Positions 1-9,400 of a stretch of 44,013 bases of DNA are shown here, one piece after another. The notes beneath the pieces are model-generated. The model worked only from the letters and a program-made list of their open reading frames with translations, was not told where the DNA came from and did not search any database. The stretch comes from Bacteroidaceae bacterium. GTDB lineage: Bacteria > Bacteroidota > Bacteroidia > Bacteroidales > Bacteroidaceae. Numbering within the stretch: position 1 is the first letter of the stretch; the number at the start of each line of letters is the position of its first letter. The stretch lies in contig JAFZFO010000054.1 in assembly GCA_017555845.1 (NCBI GenBank), positions 1 through 44,013 of the forward strand, in the 5' to 3' direction. Made by a program: the position numbers and the translations under genes.

Positions 1-1
1 C

Positions 2-781
2 GATAAAGGCAATGCATACCTTTATGGTGTTTTCGCCGAGGAAGCAACGGTAAGTGTGAAGCAGGGAGATGTGGTTCTTAAAGATTATACCTTTACTGCC
101 GAGAAGAACCCTAATGGCACAGAGCACAATAAGAGCTATGCTTTGGATGCAAGACCTGTCATAGATGGTACTTTGGGCGGTAAGACAACCGCTACTAAAG
201 ACGATGTAAACGCCTTTGTGGAACAACTTAAAGCTTATGTGGCTAACGGAATTACCACGATTACTGTAACAGGTGCAGAACCGGCTATGTACAATTTACT
301 CGGAAGTGATCTTCCTGCTGTATCTGCTGCAATTTTCTTCTTGGGTTCTTCTGGAAGCGAGACACACGGAGACCCTGACAGTCCTTATTGCGGTACAATA
401 GATTTGATTATGCCCGATGCTACATCTTTGGCATACATGGAATTTTGTTGTACATATGCTCTCAATAGTGTAACACTTCCCAATGTAACAAAAATAGCAG
501 ATCAAGCATTTTTTGACACACCATACTTACGAACAATCACATTCGGTTCTGTACTTACAGAAGTAAATGAAACGGGCGGAGTTATGTTTGCTATGGTCGG
601 TAAAGAAGTAGGCGGTTGTGATTTGTTTATCAACTGCGGACAGATGAACGAAAACAGTGTGCCTGCACCCGATCTTACGGCAAACACTTGGAAATTCAAG
701 TTTGAAAACGAATTCAAGAGTATCACTCTGACGCATACCGGCGAGAACAGCGAGTGCGATGAATGTAAAGCAAATCAATAA
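2..781 (+). CDS. C-terminal part of a BspA-like (LRR_5) surface protein, 5' end outside the window
   Basis: The frame is open from the first bases of the window, so the gene starts upstream; the GTG at 56 is internal. About 259 residues are visible. Residues encoded around 465-580 match the leucine-rich BspA pattern, in which a strand such as SVTLPNVTKIADQAF is followed by LRTITFG. BspA-like repeats occur in secreted or surface adhesin-like proteins of Bacteroidetes, and the rest looks like beta-rich secreted sequence with acidic and Asn/Thr-rich loops. The protein ends in a Cys-containing tail (ECDECKANQ) with no sorting domain that I recognise. It is followed by a strong terminator. The partner or ligand is unknown. 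An LRR-containing fimbrillin-like protein is an alternative, since the N-terminal domains are not visible. Confidence 0.6.
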   Translation, partial: DKGNAYLYGVFAEEATVSVKQGDVVLKDYTFTAEKNPNGTEHNKSYALDARPVIDGTLGGKTTATKDDVNAFVEQLKAYVANGITTITVTGAEPAMYNLLGSDLPAVSAAIFFLGSSGSETHGDPDSPYCGTIDLIMPDATSLAYMEFCCTYALNSVTLPNVTKIADQAFFDTPYLRTITFGSVLTEVNETGGVMFAMVGKEVGGCDLFINCGQMNENSVPAPDLTANTWKFKFENEFKSITLTHTGENSECDECKANQ

Positions 782-802
782 CATTTAGTACTAATAAACA
801 AT

Positions 803-840
803 ACACACAAGGCAGAGTTAAAACACTCTGCCTTGTGTGT
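803..840. terminator. Bidirectional intrinsic terminator between convergent genes
   Basis: A perfect 15-bp stem (803-817 with 826-840) encloses an 8-nt loop. It lies between the stop of the BspA-like gene and the stop of tadA, so it can end both transcripts. Confidence 0.85.
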
Positions 841-869
841 ATTTAGGTGGATATATCTGCTATTGTTTT

Positions 870-1301
870 TTATCTTTTGCTTGCGAAGAACTTCTTCATA
901 AGCGCAGTGGCCTCATCGGCACACACACCACTGACAACCTCGGTTTTTGGGTGCAACACATCAGGGGCATAGCGGTGATAGCCGCGTTTCTCGTCCTCGG
1001 CACCATAGACCACTCTACCCATCTGCGACCAGGCAATTGCACCGGCACACATGGGGCAAGGCTCAACGGTTACGTAGAGAGTACAATCGGTAAGATATTT
1101 GCCACCGATATTTGACGCAGCGGCAGTGATGGCCTGCATCTCGGCATGGGCGGTGACATCGTTGAGCATCTCGGTAAGGTTATGCGCACGGGCAATGACA
1201 CGTCCCTTGCACACTATGACAGCACCAATGGGCACCTCGTCCTCATCGAATGCCTTCTGCGCCTCGACAAGCGCCATCTTCATATATTCGGTATCGGTCA
1301 T
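870..1301 (-). CDS. tadA: tRNA-specific adenosine deaminase
   Basis: Deaminates adenosine to inosine at the wobble position of tRNA-Arg(ACG), a cytoplasmic step in translation. The 143-residue protein has the cytidine-deaminase zinc site: HAE at residues 52-54 (His zinc ligand, Glu proton shuttle) and PCPMC at 81-85 (two Cys ligands). Length and the N-terminal alpha-helix fit TadA rather than a free-nucleoside deaminase. It starts 3 nt after the stop of a small ribbon-helix-helix gene and is probably co-transcribed with it. A guanine deaminase of the same fold is the main alternative, but the PCPMC spacing and the size favour TadA. Confidence 0.9.
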   Translation of the reverse strand: MTDTEYMKMALVEAQKAFDEDEVPIGAVIVCKGRVIARAHNLTEMLNDVTAHAEMQAITAAASNIGGKYLTDCTLYVTVEPCPMCAGAIAWSQMGRVVYGAEDEKRGYHRYAPDVLHPKTEVVSGVCADEATALMKKFFASKR

Positions 1302-1304
1302 AGC

Positions 1305-1544
1305 TTATCGGCGCATATCGTGCTCGCCGAAGAGTGTGGGGTAATCTTCGTCAAGATTCTTGTAAATGAATGACAACAAGGTCTCGCGCATCCAATTGCT
1401 CTTGTTGTTGATGCGATATTTCTTGAGGTAATCATCTATGATTTTCATCTCCTCATCGCTTACAAGACAAACGACACGCGAATGGCGCACAGGCTGTGTA
1501 CGTGCAGTTGTGGCTTTGGGAGATTTTGTTTTCTTTGCGCTCAT
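1305..1544 (-). CDS. Small ribbon-helix-helix-like protein upstream of tadA
   Basis: A 79-residue basic protein. The first 20 residues are Lys/Ala/Thr-rich and probably disordered. The region after that (RHSRVVCLVSDEEMKIID and the following helices ending SNWMRETLLSF) looks like a ribbon-helix-helix DNA-binding fold. The ATG at 1544 is preferred over one 57 nt upstream, because a promoter-like TATTTTTG lies at 1562-1569 and would place the upstream ATG outside the transcript. The stop is 3 nt before the tadA start, so the two form an operon. The target and role are unknown. The RHH call rests on pattern only; no partner toxin is visible. Confidence 0.6.
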   Translation of the reverse strand: MSAKKTKSPKATTARTQPVRHSRVVCLVSDEEMKIIDDYLKKYRINNKSNWMRETLLSFIYKNLDEDYPTLFGEHDMRR

Positions 1545-1561
1545 AGAATTAAATGTTTGCG

Positions 1562-1592
1562 CAAAAATAATCCAACTTTGGAGCAAATGCAA
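1562..1592 (-). promoter_or_regulatory. Bacteroidetes-type promoter for the RHH-tadA operon
   Basis: On the minus strand TTG (1592-1590), a 20-nt spacer, then TATTTTTG (1569-1562), matching the TAnnTTTG -7 consensus. Expected transcription start is about 1555, 11 nt before the chosen start codon. Confidence 0.55.
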
Positions 1593-1600
1593 GTTTTTCA

Positions 1601-1632
1601 TTTGCTTTTGAGCCTTGCATATAGTATCTTAG
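1601..1632 (+). promoter_or_regulatory. Promoter for yraN-yjbR-birA
   Basis: TTTG (1601-1604), a 20-nt spacer, then TATCTTAG (1625-1632), one mismatch from TAnnTTTG. The yraN start codon lies about 38 nt downstream. It is divergent from the RHH-tadA promoter. Confidence 0.45.
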
Positions 1633-1669
1633 CTCTGGATTTGGCAAAACAACAGTTCAGGACAGCAAT

Positions 1670-2032
1670 ATGGCACAACATAACCTGCTTGGCAACAAGG
1701 GCGAAATGCTTGCATCAAGGTACCTCCTTGACAAAGGATATGCCGTGCACCATCACAACTGGCGCAGCGGGCACAAGGAGATTGATATCATTGCACAGCA
1801 GCGCAACGTGCTTGTCTTTGTTGAGGTGAAGAGCCGCACAAGCGAGGAGTATGGCAATGCCAGTGATGCCGTTGACGACAGGAAGATAAAGCTGCTGATT
1901 TCGGCGGCACAGGCTTACCTGCAGAAATACAAAGTGGACCTGAAGTTCCGTTTCGACATCATTACCGTGATTGGGTGTTGCGAGCCATACAGAATAGAAC
2001 ATATTGAGGACGCATTCTACCCCGAGTGGTAA
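1670..2032 (+). CDS. YraN family (UPF0102) putative endonuclease-fold protein
   Basis: A 120-residue YraN/UPF0102 protein with the restriction-endonuclease-like core. Visible landmarks are the N-terminal G-N-K-G-E-x-L-A helix (Glu12), Asp39 in the EIDII strand, and Glu52-x-Lys54 in VEVKSR, which together form the D...ExK pattern of this fold. The family is widespread and thought to act on nucleic acids, but its physiological role is not established. It is the first gene of a probable operon with a YjbR-like protein 14 nt downstream and then birA. Length is normal for the family. Confidence 0.85.
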   Translation: MAQHNLLGNKGEMLASRYLLDKGYAVHHHNWRSGHKEIDIIAQQRNVLVFVEVKSRTSEEYGNASDAVDDRKIKLLISAAQAYLQKYKVDLKFRFDIITVIGCCEPYRIEHIEDAFYPEW

Positions 2033-2046
2033 AACACCATGTAGCC

Positions 2047-2397
2047 ATGAACATTGAAGATGCACGTATATATTGCCTGAGCAAACAGAATGCCACAGAG
2101 GACTTTCCCTTTGATGAAACGACTTTGGTATTCAGGGTAGAGAACAAGATCTTTGCCATTACCGACCTTGAAAATACAAAGTGGTTCTGCGTGAAGTGCG
2201 ATGCCGACTATGCAGTGGAGCTACGCGAGCAATACCCACAGATAGCACCGGCCTGGCACATGAACAAGAAGTATTGGAACCAGCTTGACATTGCAGCACT
2301 CAGCGATGAGCTGTTCTATTCACTCGTGGACCACTCATACAACGAAGTTCTTAAGAAACTCCCCAAAAAGACACGCATCAGGTATGGAATGGAATAA
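2047..2397 (+). CDS. MmcQ/YjbR family protein
   Basis: A 116-residue protein matching the MmcQ/YjbR (CyaY-like fold) family. It shows the N-terminal helix with EDARIYCLSK, the FPFDETTLVF strand, the K-WFCVK-C-AD region and the W-HMNKKYWN segment. Members are described as DNA-binding-like, but the function is unclear. The ATG at 2047 is chosen over a GTG at 2026, which would overlap yraN. The 3' end overlaps birA by 14 nt, which suggests translational coupling. Confidence 0.85.
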   Translation: MNIEDARIYCLSKQNATEDFPFDETTLVFRVENKIFAITDLENTKWFCVKCDADYAVELREQYPQIAPAWHMNKKYWNQLDIAALSDELFYSLVDHSYNEVLKKLPKKTRIRYGME

Positions 2398-3226
2398 TGA
2401 ACCAATCATTCGCTTGGCGACGGTAGATTCAACCAACCGCTACATGCGCGACATGGCAAACGAGTTGTGGAACAGATGTGGGAGCAACGGCTTTGTGGTT
2501 GTAACCGCCGGGCACCAGACTGCGGGGCGCGGACAAAGAGGAAATACGTGGAGTTCAAACGCCGGCGAGAACCTGCTTTTTTCAATTCTTGTACGCCCCG
2601 GGGAGGCTTTGAAGGTCAAAGAGCAGTTCATGTTATCACAGGCTGTAGCTCTTGCGGTACACGATGCGATGAAATGTTATGGTATTGACACGCGGCTCAA
2701 ATGGCCTAATGACATATATGTTGGGAAAAGGAAGCTTGCCGGAATACTTATGGAGCTTGACTACTCGGGCACTTTTGTGGAACAGGCTATAATTGGAATA
2801 GGCCTGAATGTGAACCAGGATTCGTTCCCCGCCATGGACAGAGTGCCCGTATCAATGAAGATGCTAAGGGAAGCGGAAAGCGGAAATGTGAAAGCGGAAA
2901 GCGGGAAGCTGGAAGCGGAAAACGGGAAGCAGGAAGCGGAAAGCGGAAAGCAAAGACAAGACTTTATCCTTGACGATGTGCTTGCGACAATACTTGACTT
3001 TTTTGAACATTACTACACAGAATTGCGATTCGGGAACCGTGATGCCATTGTTACGGAATACAAGACACAACTTTTGGGGATAAACGTGCAAAACACATTC
3101 ATTGACAGGAATGGACGTTTTGAAGCCGTTATACAGGACGTTGAAAGCGATGGTCATCTGCTTTTGAAACGCAATGACGGAAGCATGGGCAGGTATGCCT
3201 TCAAAGAGGTTGAGATGGTACTTTAA
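2384..3226 (+). CDS. birA: Biotin--[acetyl-CoA-carboxylase] ligase
   Basis: Activates biotin as biotinyl-AMP and attaches it to the biotin carboxyl carrier protein. Family motifs are GRGQRGNTWSS (biotinyl-AMP loop) and KWPNDIYV followed by the GILME strand. There is no N-terminal helix-turn-helix, so it is a class I ligase without repressor function. The ATG at 2384 gives 280 residues and fits the conserved start; the open frame upstream only shadows the YjbR gene. Residues 163-190 are an unusual insertion: four 7-residue units of the form (E/K)AE(S/N)G(K/N)x, encoded by four 21-bp tandem copies. It lies in the surface region between the central catalytic domain and the C-terminal SH3-like domain. 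The stop overlaps the convergent gene by 3 nt. Confidence 0.9.
   Translation: MEWNNEPIIRLATVDSTNRYMRDMANELWNRCGSNGFVVVTAGHQTAGRGQRGNTWSSNAGENLLFSILVRPGEALKVKEQFMLSQAVALAVHDAMKCYGIDTRLKWPNDIYVGKRKLAGILMELDYSGTFVEQAIIGIGLNVNQDSFPAMDRVPVSMKMLREAESGNVKAESGKLEAENGKQEAESGKQRQDFILDDVLATILDFFEHYYTELRFGNRDAIVTEYKTQLLGINVQNTFIDRNGRFEAVIQDVESDGHLLLKRNDGSMGRYAFKEVEMVL
2870..2953 (+). repeat. Four tandem 21-bp units inside birA
   Basis: Four in-frame copies of GAAGCGGAAAGCGGAAAGCAA-like sequence encode KAESGK-type heptads. Closely similar sequence occurs at 22273-22296, 27142-27165 and in the intergenic array at 42421-42595. Confidence 0.85.
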
Positions 3227-3450
3227 CCCTTTTTGTCAATATCCTGTGCCTCTTCCCTTTCACGGCGCAGTTTGGCACGACGGCGCAACAACACCCATAA
3301 AAGGACAAGCATAACAACCGAAGCACCCACTGTGAGCCACTTTTGATTTGTGCTCATCTCATTATTACGAGGGAAAAAGTATATATACACTACCGCTGTA
3401 TACACGGCAAGCACAGCCACTGTCAGGTTGGGGTTCTTTAGAAATCTCAT
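3223..3450 (-). CDS. Small two-helix membrane protein of unknown function
   Basis: A 75-residue protein with two predicted membrane segments (about residues 9-26 and 38-58), an intervening PRNNEMSTNQK loop and a strongly charged C-terminal tail (RRRAKLRREREEAQ). The Arg-rich tail after the second helix suggests that both termini face the cytoplasm. The stop overlaps the birA stop in convergent orientation. Its upstream side faces pyrH, which is divergent. I recognise no family, and the function is unknown. Membrane character and clean spacing make it a likely real gene. Confidence 0.6.
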   Translation of the reverse strand: MRFLKNPNLTVAVLAVYTAVVYIYFFPRNNEMSTNQKWLTVGASVVMLVLLWVLLRRRAKLRREREEAQDIDKKG

Positions 3451-3595
3451 TACGGCAACTTTTAATTCCGACTGCGAAATTAATGAAAAAAGATTTTATA
3501 ACGAACAAACTTAACCTTTTGCAGTAAAATATAGCATATATTAATAAAATGTCTTACTTTTACAAAAGGAAGTAATAACAAATCAACTAAACGAT

Positions 3596-4306
3596 ATGGC
3601 AAAGTTCAAACGTATACTTTTGAAGCTCAGCGGCGAGAGCCTCATGGGCGAGCAGGGTTATGGCATAGATGTTAAACGCCTGAATGAATATGCAGCACAG
3701 ATTAAGGAGGTTGCAGAAATGGGCGTTCAGATAGGTATTGTAATCGGTGGCGGCAACATTTTCCGCGGCCTAACAGGCGCCGGTAAGGGTTTTGACCGCG
3801 TTAAGGGCGACCAGATGGGTATGATGGCAACAGTCATCAACAGCCTTGCATTGAGTTCCGCACTTGGCGCAGCAGGTGTTCCCAACAAGGTGCTCACAGC
3901 AATACGCATGGAGCCTGTAGGCGAGTTCTACACCAAATGGAAAGCCATTGAGGCTATGGAACAGGGAATGGTTGTGATTATGGCAGCCGGAACAGGAAGC
4001 CCCTACTTCACTACCGATACCGGTTCTTCACTTCGCGGCATTGAGATTGAGGCCGACGTAATGCTCAAGGGTACACGCGTTGACGGTATATACACTGCCG
4101 ACCCGGAGAAAGACCCTACAGCAACAAAGTTCCACGACATTTCATACGACGAGGTAATCTCACGCGGTCTCAAGGTCATGGACATCACAGCCACAGCGAT
4201 GTGCCGCGAGAACAACTTGCCAATCTATGTATTCAACATGGATATTGTAGGCAACCTCAAAAAGGTTATGGACGGCGAGGAGATTGGAACATTCGTTCAT
4301 CCATAA
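3596..4306 (+). CDS. pyrH: Uridylate kinase
   Basis: Phosphorylates UMP to UDP with ATP, the committed step to UTP and CTP, in the cytoplasm. The 236-residue protein belongs to the amino-acid kinase fold. It has KLSGESLMG (phosphate-binding start), GIVIGGGNIFRG (nucleotide glycine loop), the central TGSPYFTTDT segment and KGTRVDGIYTADPEKDP near the C-terminus, all typical of bacterial hexameric UMP kinase. Length is standard. It is a single-gene unit bounded by a terminator about 30 nt after the stop. Confidence 0.95.
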   Translation: MAKFKRILLKLSGESLMGEQGYGIDVKRLNEYAAQIKEVAEMGVQIGIVIGGGNIFRGLTGAGKGFDRVKGDQMGMMATVINSLALSSALGAAGVPNKVLTAIRMEPVGEFYTKWKAIEAMEQGMVVIMAAGTGSPYFTTDTGSSLRGIEIEADVMLKGTRVDGIYTADPEKDPTATKFHDISYDEVISRGLKVMDITATAMCRENNLPIYVFNMDIVGNLKKVMDGEEIGTFVHP

Positions 4307-4333
4307 TGGACTGAAAAGCACGACCATAAAGCA

Positions 4334-4361
4334 ATACTCTCTGCCAAATGGCAGGGAGTAT
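4334..4361. terminator. Terminator after pyrH, shared with the DUF4834 gene
   Basis: A 12-bp stem (4334-4345 with 4350-4361, one G-T pair) and an AAAT loop, followed by TTATTTTAT. It sits between convergent stops. Confidence 0.85.
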
Positions 4362-4601
4362 TTATTTTATCTCCTCGAAATCGACATACTCACCCTCATC
4401 CTTGTCAAAAATCTTTTTTCCTTTTCTTTTGTCGGATGTTTTGACATGAGTGTATGTATCATGATGACCTCTGTCATCGTGTGTCTTTTTCCTTTTTGTA
4501 CCGGTCTTGAAGATTGAGAGCACTCTTGTTATGATTGACAGAATGACTGTAGGTACAAGGAACAGGAAAAACAGGAACAGGATAAATATAATTGAAAACA
4601 T
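4362..4601 (-). CDS. DUF4834 family small membrane protein
   Basis: A 79-residue protein with one strongly hydrophobic N-terminal membrane segment (about residues 2-27), then a basic linker rich in Lys, His and Asp, and the conserved acidic end GEYVDFEEIK. That layout matches my recollection of DUF4834, a Bacteroidetes-specific family of unknown function. It is the last gene of the psd-pssA unit, separated from pssA by 144 nt that hold no evident terminator. The function is unknown. A membrane-anchored accessory protein is the most that can be said. Confidence 0.7.
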   Translation of the reverse strand: MFSIIFILFLFFLFLVPTVILSIITRVLSIFKTGTKRKKTHDDRGHHDTYTHVKTSDKRKGKKIFDKDEGEYVDFEEIK

Positions 4602-4745
4602 AAATCTCTTTAATTATTAAATGAACAATAGTCACAACGCAACCATCAGTCTCCGCATTAAAGCATACAGCACAGGCTGCTTCTAATTTAACGCGAGGGG
4701 AAACTGTAAAGTTTGGAAATGCGCAGGACTTTGACGGAGAGAAGT

Positions 4746-5450
4746 TCAGATCTTCTTCAACGAAACGACAATCGCCATAATAAGATACCATGATATGATT
4801 GCAACAGGGGCAAGATAGCCGAGTGCAAGCATTGGTATTGAGACAATGAGGAATGTATATCTTCTCTTGTTGCTCTTCCAACTCAAATTCTTGAATTTCA
4901 TTGAGAACATTGGAATTTCAGAAATGAGGAAATAAGAGAACAGGAATATCAATGCCAACAGGACAGCCCAGGCATGCTCCATACCAAGCAACCACTCCTT
5001 ACCACCGACAATCAGTGATGACCAGAAAAGGGCATTGGCGGGTGTTGGCAAGCCAATGAACGATGTTGTCTGGCGGGTATCGATATTGAACTTTGCCAAA
5101 CGGCAAGCCGAGAAGACAGCAATAAGGAATGCAAAGTAAGGCAACACGGCCGAAAAACCGCCAAGGAATTCAGGATATACGAGTACATCCTTCATGAACG
5201 AGAATATTACCGTTGCAGGAGCAAGACCGAAAGTGATATCATCGGCCAATGAATCCATCTGCACTCCCAATGGCGAAGAAACACCCAAAAGGCGAGCGAC
5301 CATGCCATCAAAGAAATCGAACACTGCACCCAGAACAATGAAGAGCATTGCATACTCGAATTTCCCTGAAAAGGCCATTACACATGCCACGCAACCTGAA
5401 AAGAGGTTACAGCATGTAATCGCATTTGGAATATGTTTCTTTAAAGACAT
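4746..5450 (-). CDS. pssA: CDP-diacylglycerol--serine O-phosphatidyltransferase
   Basis: Makes phosphatidylserine from CDP-diacylglycerol and serine in the cytoplasmic membrane. The CDP-alcohol phosphotransferase signature DG-x2-AR-x8-G-x3-D-x3-D is exact, with Asp48, Gly49, Ala52, Arg53, Gly62, Asp66 and Asp70. The 234-residue protein has multiple membrane helices. It starts 8 nt after the psd stop, and the product of this enzyme is the substrate of Psd, so the pair makes phosphatidylethanolamine. The last about 15 residues form a basic, hydrophobic tail. Confidence 0.93.
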   Translation of the reverse strand: MSLKKHIPNAITCCNLFSGCVACVMAFSGKFEYAMLFIVLGAVFDFFDGMVARLLGVSSPLGVQMDSLADDITFGLAPATVIFSFMKDVLVYPEFLGGFSAVLPYFAFLIAVFSACRLAKFNIDTRQTTSFIGLPTPANALFWSSLIVGGKEWLLGMEHAWAVLLALIFLFSYFLISEIPMFSMKFKNLSWKSNKRRYTFLIVSIPMLALGYLAPVAIISWYLIMAIVVSLKKI

Positions 5451-5458
5451 CTTATTCT

Positions 5459-6157
5459 TTATTTGAATGTTGCAACAATAGTCTCGTTACCCACGGTCTT
5501 CTGGTCAAGCTCTACCTTCAGCTCAACGTCAAGCGGCAAATAAAGATCGACACGGGAACCGAATTTGATGAAGCCCATATGCTGATCAATGAAGCACTCC
5601 TCGCCAGCCTTTGCATATGTGACAATGCGACGTGCCATGGCGCCTGCAATCTGGCGCACCATGATTTCACGGCCATCCTCGGTCTCAATGACCACCAACG
5701 AGCGTTCGTTATCTGTGCTGGCCTTTGGCAACCATGCCTTGTAGTGCTTGCCGTCCTGATGCTCTGAGCGCTTTACAACGCCATCAACAGGGTACCAGTT
5801 CGCATGCACGTTCATAGGGCTCATGAAGATTGACACCTGCAATCTCTCGTCCTTGAAATGGTCGGGTTCGAAAACTTTCTCTATTACAACAACCTTACCG
5901 TCGGCAGGAGCGACAATAACGTTCTCTACATCACCGGGGAATATCCTTTTTGGACTACGGAAGAAATTGACCATCAGCAGATAGGTCACAAAGAAGAACG
6001 CAGAGAGCAAGCCATTGAGCACTACACATTGTGGCAGATAGAACCACAACAGGAAAGCGGCCAATGCAAAAACGGCAAAACCCGTAATAAGGATTTCAGT
6101 ACCCTCTCTATGTATTCTATAGTCCTTTAATTTTCTGATTCTTTTAAACTTTTTCAT
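5459..6157 (-). CDS. psd: Phosphatidylserine decarboxylase
   Basis: Decarboxylates phosphatidylserine to phosphatidylethanolamine using a pyruvoyl cofactor made by self-cleavage. At 232 residues it is the short form of the family. Two membrane helices (about residues 22-40 and 47-65) are followed by the catalytic domain with APADGKVV, the [16 protein letters not shown] core and the cleavage site Gly200-Ser201 (KFGSRVD). Cleavage there would give a short alpha chain of about 32 residues. It is the first gene of the psd-pssA-DUF4834 unit, with a promoter about 70 nt upstream. Confidence 0.93.
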   Translation of the reverse strand: MKKFKRIRKLKDYRIHREGTEILITGFAVFALAAFLLWFYLPQCVVLNGLLSAFFFVTYLLMVNFFRSPKRIFPGDVENVIVAPADGKVVVIEKVFEPDHFKDERLQVSIFMSPMNVHANWYPVDGVVKRSEHQDGKHYKAWLPKASTDNERSLVVIETEDGREIMVRQIAGAMARRIVTYAKAGEECFIDQHMGFIKFGSRVDLYLPLDVELKVELDQKTVGNETIVATFK

Positions 6158-6223
6158 ACTCGGTATCCGATATTAGTCCAGAATGCACACACAAACCATA
6201 GCATATGCACCTGCTGTTAAGTG

Positions 6224-6253
6224 CAAATATAGCAACAAAAAATCAAAAACAAA
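6224..6253 (-). promoter_or_regulatory. Promoter for psd-pssA
   Basis: Minus strand TTTG (6253-6250), an 18-nt spacer and TATATTTG (6231-6224), an exact TAnnTTTG. The psd start codon is about 67 nt downstream. Confidence 0.6.
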
Positions 6254-6436
6254 TCAAAATAAATGTAAAAATGAAAAAAACTCGAAATGGAGATTCTTAC
6301 AGATACACATCATTTAAGAGCTCCGGCTGCACTGGGAGCCAATCACATTATACTCAATGTTAATAACTTTTTTGGCGAAAAAACTACTATATATAAACAA
6401 AAGGTATTACCTTTATCATCGATTAAAAAGAGACTG

Positions 6437-9400
6437 ATGCAAGATTTCGTACACCTACACGTCCATTCACAATACTCCATCCTTGACGGACAGGCTGCCA
6501 TAAAGAAGCTTGTCGACAAGGCTATTGCCGACAACATGAAAGGCATTGCCATAACCGACCATGGTAACATGATGGGTATCAAGGAGTTTTTCAATTACGT
6601 AAGCAAGATAAACTCCAAAAAGAGTGACGAGGAGAAGTTCAAACCGATTATCGGTTGCGAGGTGTACGTTGCTGAACGTCGTCTGTTCAACAAGGAGTTG
6701 AAAGAGGACATGCGCGGTCATCACCTCATTCTGCTTGCAAAGAACCAGACAGGCTACCACAATCTTGTAAAGATAGTCTCAAAGGCATGGAGCGAGGGAT
6801 ATTACTACAATCCACGTACCGACAAGACCGAGATAGAGAAGTATCACGAAGGCATCATCTGCTGTTCGGCCTGCCTTGGTGGCGAGGTTCCACAGCTCAT
6901 AAAGAACGGCGACCTGGCAAAGGCCGAGGAGGTCATAATGTGGTTCAAGAACCTGTTCGGCGACGACTATTATCTGGAGTTACAGTTGCACAAGGCAACT
7001 GTTGAGCGCGCCAACCACGAGGTTTACCCACTGCAAGTTGAAGTAAACAAGCACATCATAGAATTGAGCAAGAAATGCGGAGTGAAGCTCATATGCTCAA
7101 ATGACGTGCATTTTGTTGACGAAGAGAATGCCGAGGCACATGACCGTCTCATCTGTTTGAGTACAGGTCGCGACCTTGACGATCCCACACGTATGCTCTA
7201 CTCCAAGCAGGAGTGGATGAAGACCAAGGCCGAGATGGCCGAGATGTTCGGCGACATCCCAGAGGCAATGGCAAACACAGTGGAGATATGCGACAAGGTT
7301 GAATACTACACCATTGACAGCGCCCCAATCATGCCTAACTTCGCCATCCCCGAGGAGTTCGGCACAGAGGAGGGCTATCGCCAGACTATAACACATCAGC
7401 AGCTCTTTGATGAGTTCACACAGGACGAAAAGGGCAACGTGGTGATGTCTCAGGAGGATGGCGAAAAGAAGATAAAGAAGCTTGGCGGATATGACAAACT
7501 CTACCGCATCAAGCTCGAAGGCGACTACCTTCGCAAGCTCGCATACGACGGAGCGAAGAAATGCTACCCCGAACCATTCACACAGGAACTTACCGACCGC
7601 ATTGACTTCGAACTTCACATTATGAAGACCATGGGTTTCCCGGGCTACTTCCTTATCGTGCAGGACTTCATCAAGGCTGCGCGCGAGGAACTTGGCGTTT
7701 CGGTAGGCCCCGGCCGTGGTTCTGCGGCAGGTAGTGTGGTAGCGTACACACTTGGTATCACACGTGTCGACCCTATCAAATATGACCTTCTGTTCGAGCG
7801 TTTCCTCAACCCTGACCGTATCTCACTCCCCGATATCGACGTGGACTTCGATGATGACGGCCGCGGACGAGTGCTAAACTGGGTAACAGAGAAATATGGA
7901 CAGGAGAAGGTCGCACACATCATCACATATGGTACAATGGCAACCAAGCTTGCCATCAAGGACGTCGCGCGCGTACAGAAACTGCCGCTCGACGTGTCCA
8001 ACAAACTCTGCAAGGCCATCCCCGACCGTCTGCCCGACGGCATGAAGATGAACCTTCCGAATGCCATTCAGGCCGTACCCGAGCTACGCGAGGCCGAGGC
8101 GTCGCCCGACCCTATCTTGCGCGACACCATCAAATATGCCAAGATGCTCGAGGGCAACGTACGTAACACCGGTGTTCACGCCTGCGGTACAATCATCTGC
8201 CGCGACGACATTACCGACCACGTGCCCATCAGTATTGCAGAAGATAAAGAGACGGGCGAAAAGATGCTCGTTACACAATATGAGGGAAGTGTCATTGAGG
8301 AGACAGGCCTCATCAAGATGGACTTCTTGGGCCTCAAGACCCTCTCGGTCATCAAGGAGGCAATCGAGAACATACGCCAGAGCCTTAAGATTGATGTGGA
8401 CATTGACACCATCCCCATTGACGACCCCAAGACATACGAGTTATACAGCGCCGGCAACACCATCGGTACATTCCAGTTCGAGTCGCCGGGTATGCAGAAG
8501 TACCTGCGCGAACTGCAGCCAAGTACCTTCGAGGATCTCATTGCCATGAACGCGCTCTACCGTCCGGGTCCGATGGATTATATCCCCGACTTCATCAAGC
8601 GCAAGCACGACCCGTCTTTGGTACAGTACGATATTCCTTGCATGGAGAAATACCTCAAGGACACATACGGTATCACAGTATATCAGGAGCAGGTGATGCT
8701 CCTCTCACGCCTGCTTGCCGACTTTACCCGAGGCGAGAGTGACACCTTGCGTAAGGCAATGGGTAAGAAACTCAAGGCAAAGCTGGATGAGTTGAAGCCA
8801 AAGTTCATCAATGGCGGCAAGAAGAACGGACATGACGAGAAGGTGCTCGAAAAGATCTGGGCCGACTGGGAGAAGTTCGCATCATATGCCTTCAACAAGT
8901 CACACGCCACCTGCTACTCATGGGTGGCATACCAGACAGCATACCTCAAGGCCAACTACCCGTCACAGTACATGGCGGGAGCGATGAGCCGTAACCTTGA
9001 CAAGATTACTGAAATCACCAAGCTGATGCAGGAGTGCAAGAGCATGGGCATCAACGTTCTTGGCCCCGATGTAAACGAGTCACGCCGCAAGTTCAGTGTC
9101 AACAAGAAGGGCGACATACGCTTTGGACTCTGCGCCGTAAAGGGTGTGGGCGAAAGCGCCGTGCAGTGCATCATTGACGAACGCGAGGCCAACGGTCCGT
9201 TCAAGAGCATATTCGACTTTGTAGAGCGTGTGAACCTTACAGCCTGCAACCGCAAGAACCTTGAATGCCTTGCCTTCGCAGGAGCTTTCGACGAGTTGCC
9301 AGGCGACATATCACGCGAGCAGTATGCCAACACCAACAGCAAGGGCGACCAGTTCCTTGAGGCGCTCATACGCTATGGCAATACATACCAGACCGACAAG

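Noticed and set aside
2864-3157. Minus-strand frame rich in FRFPLPAFRF
   Set aside because: It is the reverse reading of the birA heptad repeat and lies fully inside birA.
4474-4881. 135-codon minus-strand frame over the pssA 3' end
   Set aside because: It overlaps pssA and the DUF4834 gene in another frame, with no domain; a shadow.
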